Shown here piece by piece: positions 1 through 10,446 of a stretch of DNA of 64,000 nucleotides. The position numbers and the translations under genes were made by a program. The notes below the pieces were generated by a model. That model was not told the DNA's origin, did not search any database, and saw nothing but the letters and a program-made list of their open reading frames with translations. Every line of letters starts with the position of its first letter. The first letter of the stretch is position 1. This stretch comes from Oxyruncus cristatus (taxonomy: Eukaryota > Chordata > Aves > Passeriformes > Cotingidae), in assembly GCA_013399855.1 (NCBI GenBank), contig VXAY01005817.1, positions 285,423 through 349,422 on the forward strand. Direction: 5' to 3'.

Positions 1-598
1 GGGACATATTTCACTGGATCGAACTGAGCAAAGAGGTGTCCAACTTGATCTTGAACATTTACAGTGATGGGGCACCTACAACTTCTTTGGGAAATTTGTT
101 CCAGTGTTTCACCACTCTCATTAAAAACAATGTGTTCCCCATGTGTCCAACCTCTTTCAGTTTAAGACTCAGAAAAAGCCTCTCTCTGTCTTGTAAGCCC
201 TCATTACATATATGGAATGGCTGCAATGAGGTGTCCTCAGGGCCTTCTCTTCAACATGCTGAACATCCCCAGCTTTCCCAGCAGAGTCACCACCCTTGAT
301 CCACTGGACATGTTGCTTTTGATGCAGCCCAGGATACATTTGGCCTTCTGGGTTGCGAATGCACATTGCTGGATCTTGTCCAGCTTTCCACCTTCCAATA
401 TCCCCAAGTCCTTCTCTGCAGGGCTGCTCCCAATCCCCTCACTCCCCAGTCTGTGCTGACACTGGTGATTACCCACATGCAGCACCGTGCACTCGGCTTT
501 GTTGAACTTTACGAGGTTCACACAGGCCCACTTCTCAAACCTGTATCGGTCCCTGTGGACGGCATCCTTCCCGCAAGTGTATCAACCACACTACCATA
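1..598 (-). mobile_element. CR1 LINE fragment, 3' part, cut by window edge
   Basis: Read on the minus strand this is avian CR1 non-LTR retrotransposon sequence. Translation of 521-237 gives the end of the ORF2 reverse transcriptase, with the FNKAECTVLHVG and AEKDLGIL blocks and a QKAKCILGCI block, all typical of CR1. From about 240 down to 1 it continues into the conserved region before the 3' end (the segment around 'ggggcacctacaacttc'). The true 3' tail lies beyond position 1. The 5' end is lost near 598, as is usual for CR1. Stops and frameshifts make it inactive. It lies in the KHDRBS2 intron downstream of the QUA2 exon, in the same orientation as the gene. Confidence 0.9.
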
Positions 599-1431
599 AA
601 TATAATAATGCTATTAGTGTAAATTATTATCATAAATACTTAGCTTAAAATACTTCAGGTGATTTTTTTTTTTTTTAATATTCCCCTGTGATTTTTTGAC
701 TGGAAAATAAGGAAAGCATCTAACATAGGATCTGTGCAACTGATTAAATCACTAGGGTATTTTGAAGGAATTGGGGGACAGCACTCCACTGATTATCCTT
801 TGAACGTAATTTAAAAGCTGCCAGTTTGTTGCAGTGATGTTCTGAACATCATTATTAATTCCAGAGATCTTAACTCTCACAGTAAGGAAGAGTGAGCCCA
901 AAAAGACTTTGACTGGAAGATGGTCAGGAACAGCAACTGTAAAAATATCTATGTATGTGCATCATACTACTGATAAAAAAATCCATCCAAGAAGAAATGA
1001 CAGAAAACATGGTAGACAACTTCAGGGGAAAAAAAACCCAAACCCAAAGGTCATAGGCAAAATCAGCCTGTTCAATTACCACAGAACTCCTATGTCAGCA
1101 TATCATGAGGTACTTCCATATCCTATTTCCTCCAAAATAAAAGTCAATTTTTTAGGACCCCTCCTGAAATGACCTCTATGAAGAGAAGACTAGAAGTAGC
1201 TAGATAACTTAGATGCACAAGGCAACAAATTTCTTAAGGATTCACAGTGAAAAATAAGTCTGAAAGAGTGAATTTACATTTTGCACTGGATTTATGAATA
1301 AGCAGAGATATCTGTTATCTAGACAAGAAAAAATACTTGGAAAAATTCAGGGAACATTCATACACCAATGTTTTTAGATGACGCCAAACAAACTAATGTA
1401 AAACTGATAACCCATCAAAACCTATGTAATA

Positions 1432-1439
<8 letters not shown>

Positions 1440-1464
<25 letters not shown>

Positions 1465-1473
1465 TTATGTAAN
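1440..1473. repeat. (TA)n microsatellite with ambiguous base
   Basis: About 13 TA units run from 1440 to 1465, followed by AT-rich sequence and an 'n' at 1473. The ambiguous call beside a dinucleotide repeat probably reflects a sequencing or assembly uncertainty, or a polymorphic length. Confidence 0.9.
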
Positions 1474-1795
1474 TATGTAAACAGTAATATGTATAAAAAA
1501 ATAATTATTTGGCTAATAAAATTCCATTCAGATTATGTAGTCTTCTCAGACTATACTATTTTCTGGCCAATGATTTTATGCTACTGACCATACTGGTACA
1601 TTGTTAGCATAACAATATTCTTTCCTAGAAATGTCCTTTCATTGGCTTCATAATCTGCCCTCATTTGCTGTTACTTGTATACCATCCACTGTAGCCCGTG
1701 AACTGTATACCAGAGAACCTGGCACAACACTGACCACACAAGTTATCAAACAACAAATATTCTGGTTTACTGACCAGCATGTGTATATGATTTTC

Positions 1796-1829
1796 TTTTT
1801 TTTTTTTTTTTTTTAAACTGTTTTTTTTT
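1796..1829. repeat. Poly-T tracts (poly-A in the transcript)
   Basis: Nineteen T residues (1796-1814), the spacer aaactg, then nine T residues (1821-1829). In the sense of KHDRBS2 these are A9, CAGTTT and A19, lying at intron positions about +55 to +88 after the QUA2 exon. The junction creates a TTTAAA in transcript sense. It may be an old retrotransposon tail, though no adjoining element is recognisable. Confidence 0.85.
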
Positions 1830-1883
1830 GGCTACTGCTTACACTTTCTAAAGCTATTAGCATAATAGCTCAGGTTACCACAC

Positions 1884-2011
1884 CTTGAAGGAGCTGCAGG
1901 TGGCACTCGGATCCCTCTTCCTCGAATGCCCCGTCCACGTGATGAGTCCTCAGAACCATTCAAATATGACAGTTCTCTCAGCTGCTCCTGGCGAATTTCA
2001 TCATTATAATC
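1884..2011 (-). CDS. KHDRBS2: KHDRBS2 internal exon: QUA2 segment and start of RG-rich region
   Basis: On the minus strand this 128-nt exon encodes DYNDEIRQEQLRELSYLNG followed by SEDSSRGRGIRGRGIR and VPPAAPS, ending with two bases (AG) of an Arg codon. This is nearly identical to my recollection of vertebrate KHDRBS2 (SLM1) from about residue 162. KHDRBS2 is a nuclear STAR-family protein that binds U/A-rich RNA and regulates alternative splicing, mainly in neurons. The first part is the QUA2 element, which extends RNA contact beyond the KH domain. The RG repeats are the type of site methylated by arginine methyltransferases. The acceptor is gcatttcag (AG at 2013-2012), after a pyrimidine-rich stretch. 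The donor is AAG|GTGTGG (GT at 1883-1882): +5 is G, but +4 and +6 are non-consensus. The exon starts in phase 0 and is not a multiple of three, so skipping it would shift the frame. The exact 3' boundary rests on the GT and on the known protein continuing with Arg-Gly. Confidence 0.97.
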
Positions 2012-2661
2012 CTGAAATGCAAAAGGTGAAACTTGCTGAAACTTTGTATTTTTGGTGAGCTGTCAAACCACTCAAACCAGAAATTCCATGGATGGTATTT
2101 GGGTAACTTGTTCTGCATTATCACTGATATGCTGAAAAATTGTACAGTGGGAGTGGACAACTACCTAAAATATGTGGACATAAAAATGTATATGAGTATT
2201 GAAGGTGGTCATAAAGAGCATGAACATGCAAAACAAAACACACAAGGCATAGAACACATAAAAACAAAGAAATATATCTATATGCAAAATGTAAAAGGAC
2301 TTTCACATACAAGAGGTACTAATCTCAAAAAACTTGTAATTAGATAAAATAAATCATTTTATAAATATTTTATATTTTTTGCAAACTTTCCTGGCTACCT
2401 TTATGCACTTAAAACACAAATTCCACCTTATAGTGCACCTTAGCATAACTGGATGATTTAATTCAATACCAATTAGCATCACTGAATGTAGCCTTCAGTT
2501 ATTTTGTATATCCTGAAAGGAGCTCTCTCTTTAGGACTCAAATATTAAATGAAATAAAATAGGCCCATTCTAAGTCAGCAGGGTATCAACTCCAGTACTA
2601 TAATTTCTGCTAGCTCAGTAAATAGCAGATGAACTTCCTTTTCTTACTGATACAAAATAGA
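2012..2661. other. Intron stretch with nothing recognised
   Basis: AT-rich sequence upstream (transcript sense) of the QUA2 exon. The reading frame at 2033-2347 (+) overlaps the exon's polypyrimidine region antisense and has no recognisable family. No repeat unit or structured element was seen. Confidence 0.7.
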
Positions 2662-2748
2662 ACCGCAGACTCACTGAATGGTTTGGGTTGGAAGGGACCT
2701 TAAAGATCTAATTCCAATCTCCCTGACATGGACACCTGTGGAAAAAAT
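2662..2748 (-). mobile_element. CR1 LINE, short 3'-end fragment
   Basis: About 85 bp matching the reverse complement of the CR1 3' terminus. It contains 'gaatggtttgggttggaa' and 'gggaccttaaagatcta', then a degenerate 'ccctgacatggacacc'. The orientation puts the element on the minus strand with its 3' tail near 2662. It is heavily 5'-truncated and breaks off near 2748. Confidence 0.85.
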
Positions 2749-5700
2749 CCCTTACTCAGCACCATTTTTGGCAAATGAATTCAAGCAGGACAGACTTTTG
2801 TCCAGGAAGAATTCTCTTGTAACTTTATTACTCCATACCTACATACACACTCTCTACTGTCTAATGTGCCCTGCTTAATATCATCTGTTATTCACAGTGG
2901 GTTTCCAAGGATTAGGATTTCAAACTTGCTGTTTGAGTTTACCCTTCAGATTCCACACCAGTGCTGGAACTGAACTTCATTAATAATGCAAGTACCTTTT
3001 GATTGAGGAAGAAGCAGGCAGAAAAAAAAATAAATGAGAAAGGACCTGCAAGGGACAGAAACTGGAGCTTCTGTGTTGCTGTGCTAACTTCTCTCCTTTG
3101 GAATATTGCTGTGTAAATGGATTCTACCAGAAATTGCCTCAAAGCTGCTATTCCTTCCTTGGGTTACAATATAATCTAAAATCACAGCATTGACAAAACA
3201 GAAAATCCAATTTTAATTTATAATACACAACAAGATCTCGAAATCTTCACCACTCTCTTATGCAATGGCAAAACAGGTTATTTAGTGTACAGGTTATTTT
3301 ACTGCATGTCCAATTAAGAAATATGTACAATGTATTTTAAATGGCAAGATAAAGACAACAAAGTACACGGAAGATGCTGAGAAAGATTTCAATTTAAAAA
3401 AAAAAAATTCTATATAAATAATTTATCTTATGTGGCCCTTAAAAAGAATACTTAGGATCATAATTTCTAAACCCGAAACCTGAAATTTTCAACAGAAATG
3501 CTAATTTCAATTCTTTCATTAAACAGGAACATAACACTGAATGAATCTTTCATAACTGCTACGAGCATAGCCACAGTCAGAGTATCTATTTAACTGGAGC
3601 TCAGTTCAGAGCCTAGCACAGCAGCAAAATTATGCTGCTGATGTTTCATATATATCTACTCCCAAGAAAGAGCACAGGTTGCAAGACATACCTATATTGA
3701 AGAAAGCATAAGGAAGCAGCTACACACTGCAGTAATATATTGTGTTTCAGAAAAAAACCCACCCTACTTCTTGTATTAAAATAAGCTCACAAGAAATGTT
3801 CTGTACTTTATAGCTTTTCTTACAGCTCTCTAATAGTCTTACAGCTTTTCTTACAGCTGATGTTTTGTTCTTGTTTATATCCTTAAAAACATTATTACCT
3901 TTAAACAGCTTTTCCATTTACTGATGATGTGAAGTGTGCCATTGACTGGTATCATTGTGGTCAGTATTTACAAACACTGTGAGCTAACCACCCATGCCTA
4001 CGCCTGTTCACCCAAACACACATCTTGACTTTAGAAATACCAAGGATTTACAATTTCAGCAAAGTCAGTAGCACCCAAGGCCACCATAAATTTTAATGTT
4101 TATGCAAATGCCTAAACCCCCAAATTACATAGTTAGATAAAACTTTTGGTATTCTAGAGTACATCAATACATTTACCCTAAATTACCAGAATTATATTTA
4201 TTAGTGAAGGTTAGGAGTGATTAATTAGGTTGGTCAGAGTCTGACTGGTGGCAGTTCACCCATGGGTCCTTCTGGCAGCAGTGGCAGGAGGTGCAGCAGA
4301 GAGGGGAAAGCACATAAGCTGCAAGAGAACTCAATAAACCATTTTGGTAAAAAATAGCAAAGTATGACGCAAACTGCAAAACCTGATCTGAATTAAGAAA
4401 AACACTGTATTGACAAGGGAGGGGAGTTAATAAAGAAATCAAAGGGTAAGGAATAGACAAACGAAATGGATTTTGGGAATATATATCTATCATTACCATA
4501 ACAAAGGCTCATAGAAGTCAAGGATAAATCAATCCCTTAAGGACTGTGATCTCCTGTCCTGATGTACTCCGCACATTTAAGTTCTATTATAATTCTATTA
4601 ATAAATACCATTACTCTTATCTAGGGCAGTTGAATTTAATTCTCACCAGATAGTTAGGGGGAAAGTAATTTAGGTTAAATGCAAACTACCTTAAGAATGC
4701 AGTTATACGTGTCAAATCTAAAATGATAATAAAATTCTTCACTTGACAATTGTGAAGTATGAATAGGGCTCATTTGGTCCCTTACACAGTTGACACTTTA
4801 TAATATATACACATTCCTCACACAGTTAAGTTAGCCATGTATCATGTGAAGAGCAGACTATCCTCCATGTAGTGTTGCTACTACTAGGACAGATTTACAG
4901 CTATTTTTATTCTACAAACAACTACATATTAACACCGTGTATTTGAGTCATCAAAATCCTTGATTTTATCTGAGTAAAAAAGTAGTAAAAAACCCCCCTT
5001 TGCTTGGGGTTATTTTCTCTATAACTATTAAAATGCTTCTCAAAAGTCTTGAGGTATCAGTAACTCAACTATACAGCTGACCTATGCAGAGGTCCTATGG
5101 TCCTGGAAATCTCAGTCTGCACTGCCTCAGCTATGCAGCACTCTTTCTCTCCCATGCATGTAATATCTGAAAGCTCTGTGTTGCCAACAGAGAGCACCAC
5201 GTTCCCAGACATCCACATGCCCCATCCTGCCACCCTCTCTTCCTGCGCTAAGGTAGCACAAAGGGAACAGGAGATGGATCTGGACTCCTGCAGCACTTCT
5301 GTGTCCTGCCCAGCTCCCGACATCAGCAAAAGAGTTCCAGTGCTCTGTGTATTTTCACAGACTGACTAAAGCTAGAGAATCTCCCCTCAGTTCTGTTCTT
5401 GCTGCCTTTGAGCTATTTTCAGGCATCTTAAATTCCAACTTGCCTAAAATTTCCATTGAGTACCTCCTTCAGAAAACTCACAGCCAGACGATGGGACACA
5501 AGACCCAGTGAATTTTAGGTAGAGCTAGGTGATGGGAATATGGCCCTTTTGTTTTTGATTTTTTTTTTGTTTTGTTTTGTTTTTTAGATGCACACTGATT
5601 TTGAACACTGAAAGAGACTCTGTCCACATGCTCCCTTGTGCATATGGGGAAGCACTAAGACTGAAAATAACTGGTGAGGAACTCCTGGAGTCCCCGCTTC

Positions 5701-6174
5701 GCTGTGTTCTCTGTGGCCTTACACAGGTGAACTGTACTATGATTCAGCTTCAAAGCATGGTGAGAACCACTCATCTGGACTTAGGGAGTCAGGATCTGCA
5801 GTTTAGTATACCAAAGAGTCCAAGAAGCCCATAATTCCCACTTTTTAATTGAGTGCTTTGATATTAGGCTGTTACAAAAAAGAATAGCACTGGCTGCTCA
5901 GTACCAGAAGAGCTTGATGAACTAATTCCTGAGTTGACAAGATATTTGGAATTTCCTGTTATTTCTTTACATTTTAAGATCTTGTTCTAGGACTCCCAAT
6001 GCATTCAAATATAAACATATCATACCTTTTCACCACATATCCATAGCATCTCTCTATCAGTCTCTAGTCAGGAAACTTACAACAATTGTGTCAGATAGAT
6101 TGGAAAGCCCTCTCCATCACCTAAAATTTGGGTGAGATGGTGCCTCAGGGCATGCAAATTAGGTGCTGCGCTTG
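2749..6174. other. Intron stretch, no gene or element recognised
   Basis: Unique-looking AT-rich intron. Small features only: a 16-bp direct repeat at 3812-3827 and 3843-3858, and a GTTTT-rich tract near 5560-5585. Sequence near 4235-4310 and 5060-5330 is somewhat more GC-rich, and the latter has overlapping reading frames on both strands (5069-5329 minus, 5097-5369 plus). I do not recognise either translation, and no splice-site pair or homology supports an exon. Confidence 0.65.
3812..3858. repeat. 16-bp direct repeat, two copies 31 bp apart
   Basis: The string agcttttcttacagct occurs at 3812-3827 and again at 3843-3858, with related sequence between. This looks like a small local duplication inside the intron. 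No function is implied. Confidence 0.85.
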
Positions 6175-6906
6175 GACCAAGGCAACCTCTGGTGTTAATA
6201 AAGGCTGGGGCTTGAACAGATCAAGAGCAGCCCTGCTGAGAAGGACATGGGGTGCTGGTAGATGAGAGACTGGACATGAGTTGGCAATGTGCACTTGCAG
6301 CCCAGAAAGCCAATTGTATCCTGGGCTGTATCAATAGCAGCATGGGCAGCAGGTCAAGGGAAGTGATTCTGTCCTACTCTGCTCTGGTGAGACCCCACCC
6401 AGAGTGCTGCATCCAGCTTTGGGGTCCCCAGCACATGAAGGACATCGACCTGTTGGATCGAGTCCAGAGGAGGCCACCAAGCTGATTAGAGGGATGGAGC
6501 ACCTCTGTACGAGGAATGGCTGAGAGAATCGGGACTGTTCAGCTCAGAAAAGAGAAGGCTTCAGGGTGACCTGACTGCATCATTCCAGTACCTGAAGGGA
6601 GGCTACGAGAAAGACGGAGAGACCTTTTAGAACGTCATGTAGTGACAGGACAAGGGGGAGTAGCTTAAAACTGAAAGATTTAGATTAAATTAGATATTAG
6701 TAAGAAATTCCTTACTGTGAGGGTGGTATGGCACTGCAACAGGATGCCCAGAGAAGTTGTGGATGCCCCATCCCTGGAAGTATTCAAGCACAGGTTGAAT
6801 GGGTCTTTGAGCAACCTGATATAGTGGCAGGTGTCCACGGCAGAGGAGTGGGAACTGGATGATCTTTGAGGTACCTTCCAACCCAAGCCATTTTATGATT
6901 CTGTGA
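6175..6906 (+). mobile_element. CR1 LINE fragment with intact 3' end
   Basis: Plus-strand CR1 covering the last part of ORF2 and the 3' UTR. The translation of 6252-6485 shows [20 protein letters not shown] and [20 protein letters not shown], then the [18 protein letters not shown] block, all typical of the CR1 reverse-transcriptase C-terminus. Downstream come the usual 3' UTR landmarks (tgtgagggtggtatggcac, ggatgccccatccctggaag). The end is 'cattttatgattctgtgat', the characteristic CR1 octamer-like tail, at about 6906. The 5' end is truncated near 6175. Several frameshifts make it inactive. It lies antisense to KHDRBS2 and opposite to the CR1 at 1-598. Confidence 0.93.
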
Positions 6907-9900
6907 TCTGCACCTTCAAACTTCATCCTTTCTCTCTCTAATACTAATTCAAAGTTCATTGAAAAACAAGAGATTCATCTGAGCTGAGACCACTCCCAAC
7001 CACACAATTCCTACAAAGTTCATCAGAACTGTGGTAGCTGGCTCTCGCTCACCCTGCATGGGTGTCTGATGGGGATGTCGCACATTCTCAACAGTATGTG
7101 GTGGAGCTCAAAACCAACAGCTGTTTTGATGTTCCTAGGCAAGGCCCACACTCTCCGAACCCATGTTTAATGTATATGCATGGTTTCCTGGTTACCTACA
7201 ATCAAAGCCATCTGTTAAGATGGCTTTTTGCCCACTTGCAGATTGGTCTGGTTATTTCACTAGAGCATAGCTGCCAGGTAATGATGGGTTTAGACGGACA
7301 GCCTGCAGTGCACCACAAGTGACAATGCTTCTGCCAGAATGACTCCAATACTACATGAGTAACACATGCCTCTTTGCACTTGCCCATATATATTGGCACT
7401 TAAGTAAGGCCATTTTGTGTGCATGCAGTTCTCTGGCAGACAGTAACCCCAATAAACACGTAAAAATATAAATATAAATCCATCTGAGCCTCAGAAAGAA
7501 ATTATTTTCTCTAAGCAACCAGTAACTTAGCCAGATCCACAGCCATAAACATTTTGCACTTTCACTTGCCACATATGCAAAAAATTGCTGTCTTTACCTG
7601 CTTATAATCTGTCTGAAAAATAAACCTTAATTGTGTGGATCGCCCTTAGAGATTGAAACACATAAAACAGACCATACAATTCTCTCAGTAGCGGTCTGAA
7701 TGTGTTGCAGCCAATATGAGTTTCAGCTTCTAAATGCCTATGGGCAGAATGCAAGCAGACATAAGCTAGAGCCACGTACACTTGCCTTTGAGGTTAGTTG
7801 ACAGCTGGGGGATTTGTCAGCTTGCCACAGAGAGCACTCACCCAAGCGTGGATGTCATTTTTCTCTTTGAGCATGCACAATTAAATCTGCCTGGCATCAT
7901 CAGCATGGGGCACCGCACTCTACAAGCAGTGTGGAAGAGAGGGGGAATGTCTTGCTCCTCAGCATCTGAAGAGAAGCTGCCAATCCCAGGGTGTAAATTG
8001 TACACAGGTAATTGCTATGAAACATCGACCCAGATATTTTAGTCTTTGATAGAACAGAGCAAAATATGCCTCATCTAATTGTATAATCAATTTAAATTCT
8101 GTTTTTCATACTAAAGAGACCTTTCAACAGATTATTTCAGGTTACATGGAAACACCGTTAGCCACACAAAATAACCACACTGAAGATGGGTGCACGGCGT
8201 TTGAAAAACTTGCAGAAACCTGTATTAAATTTCAGCCATTTACCCCAATTCGTTCCACCCCTCTTGCTCACAAGCCCCCAAACAAATGGATACTGTGGTC
8301 TGTAATTCATTCAAATGACAGCTATGCTGCCACAGAAGTCTGTTATCTGGCAGCTCCCTATCCCTGAATTTAATTCCAAGTGAGTCCTGGCTGCCAGAGA
8401 CTTGCGCTTATTTACAGCTGCCACTTGAAGGAGACATATAAGGGAATTGATAATATGAACAGAGGGCATATAGCAGGCTGCAGGAAGGGTGGTGTAGCCA
8501 CTTAATCCTAAAGAAATTGTTATGGATTTGCACTGGATGTTTACACTGGCTTCTAGGAAGGAAGGAATATGATATGGCTGGTCCTCCTCTGGGAAAACCC
8601 AGTTCCTTCAGAGGCAGGGAGAGGTGTAGGACTGCCACTGTTCTCCAGCTGTTTGCTGAAGCTCTGCTACGACTGAGATCACTAACTGCTCTTAAGGCTG
8701 GAGTAACCATCTACTATAGTCTACATTAAAGCCAACAAAAGTAACAAGCTATACATAGCACCTATGCATCTTTTTTTATTCCAGCTATGACAGGTGGAGT
8801 TGCCACCCAGATTGCTTCCTGCTATCTACAGCTGTAGGTTTACAGCCCCCCAGTCATGGGTAACAGGGACAGCAACTGTAGCTGGCAAAATTTAGACACA
8901 TTTACTCTTGTTTAGTGTGCTTGTCTTGTCCAGCCTGGCTACTGCTATACTCTCTCAGTCCCATGTGGCACAATAAACAAAAGATGCTGCTCGTGCTGAG
9001 GAGACTGGAAAGAGCAATGAAGGATGTGCAAGAAAATATCTTACTACAGGTTTGTGGAGTGCCCTTTCTTTTATGGCTTCTGAATCACTTTAGAACTTTA
9101 AAAAATCCCATTAGGTGATAATCCATACAAGTTGATAGCGCGTAGTACACTGGACTGAACTTGATACGTGACACAGGAATTAGTTTTAAAAGCCATTTTC
9201 GTGGTTTTTTACTTCTTGTAATACAGAGTAAAGATAACATGAGCTGTCTTTGAACTAAGGACTGTCTTGGCAAGTACTAAATCTATTTCACAGATGCAGA
9301 GCAGAAATGTTCTTAATTGTGCTACTAGCATATACTGAAATCTATTAAAAACCATGGTCTGATTCTACGTCAGGAGATAGAGAATATCTTAAATTATGTC
9401 AGCATAGGCCTTGCTGTACCATTCTGGGAGCAGAAGTTGGCAGAAGGGTAATTTGTCACAGCCAGCACACTGTCTCTTAACAGAGCTGTGGGGATGGCAG
9501 CATGGCCTGTGTGTCTGGTTGTCCATTTTTCTAGAAAAAGGATTTCTCCAGACTAACCCGGGTCCTGGTCTAGATCCTGCTGCACGTAGGTCCCTTTAGG
9601 AACCCTGAATCTCTCTTTTATCATCCAGTTTAGCCGTAGTCTGTGTCTGGAAAGTTTTTTTTTGTAGGCTCAGAATAAACACGCTTTGACTGAAGCAGCA
9701 CTGTCTCCTCTCCTGATGGCACTGCACCAGCACCAGCAGCATCACTGCCTGGCACAGCTGCTTGCCAGAGAACAAACTGGTGGCACAGACTGGGACAAAG
9801 CTCGACTGACAGCAAGAAAAAGGATGAAGATGAAAACTCCTTCTAGGAACTTCAGGCTGCCATGAGAGCTTGACTTTGGAAGGCAGCAGTGCCTCTGCAT

Positions 9901-10341
9901 TTTTTCCAGCCAGACGTCAAAGCAGAAAACACTGCATCTGTATTTCTCCTGCACTCCTTCTACACAGCAATCTGACTAACCCAAACTAAACAGCACAGCA
10001 AATCTAACCCAGAGCCAAGACTTTTTTGCATAGTAAGGAAAAAAAATGAAATGAAACATGCTGGGAAGATGGTCTGTAATAGCACCGCAAAAATACAAGA
10101 GCAATTTTCACTGCGGGAATCAAAGATATTTTAAATCTGCTTTGTTTGAACTGCTATAATCTAAATTAGTTTCACTGTTGACAGATCTATGGATAGCCAG
10201 GGTAATGGTACAGAGGACAATCACAGAAGAACAAGCACGTATGTGAGGGTCCCCCTCTCCATACTAAATTCAACAAGAATGAGAAAAAGACAGTGAAAAG
10301 ATGCTGCTGTCGAACCCCAGAATCACCATCTGAACAGTCAC
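6907..10341. other. Intron stretch, no gene recognised
   Basis: Mixed AT-rich sequence with moderately GC-rich patches around 7780-8000, 8500-8700 and 9400-9800. The patch at about 9420-9700 includes a late 'cagaataaacacgctttg' that resembles the AATAAA region of an LTR. I could not identify matching ends or a family, so no element is called. The reading frames here (60-100 codons) show no recognised domain. Confidence 0.6.
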
Positions 10342-10446
10342 AGAAGCTAAAAATATTAAAATAATTTCTATATAGGTATTTATGCCTTATCACAGAATTG
10401 GCATAAATATGGCTATATAGAAATTATTTTAATATTTTTAGCTTCT
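10342..10446. repeat. Near-perfect 105-bp inverted repeat (hairpin)
   Basis: The left arm 10342-10375 and the right arm 10413-10446 are exact reverse complements over 34 bp (left arm begins agaagctaaaaatattaaaa). Inside them a second paired block of 10 bp follows: tatttatgcc at 10377-10386 with ggcataaata at 10400-10409. The two blocks are separated by an asymmetric bulge (1 nt against 3 nt), and the loop is 13 nt. The structure forms on either strand. It lies in the KHDRBS2 intron, so the transcript would carry it. Pairing stops cleanly at both outer ends. It could be a small palindromic non-autonomous DNA element or a hairpin RNA source. No flanking target duplication was seen. Confidence 0.9.

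Larger units (their letters stand above)
599..1883 (-). other. KHDRBS2: KHDRBS2 intron after the QUA2 exon (partial), no gene seen
   Basis: AT-rich intronic sequence between the CR1 fragment and the 3' edge of the QUA2 exon. It contains an alternating TA tract at 1440-1465, one ambiguous base (n) at 1473, and two T tracts at 1796-1814 and 1821-1829 that read as A tracts in the KHDRBS2 transcript. The short reading frames here show no family resemblance. No exon with paired splice sites was found. Confidence 0.8.

Noticed and set aside
5069..5369. Overlapping frames on both strands in a GC-richer patch
   Set aside because: Mirror frames of this kind are common in such sequence. No domain, start context or splice support was seen.
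9420..9700. Possible LTR tail with 'aataaa'
   Set aside because: Only one weak landmark and no ends, so an element could not be supported.
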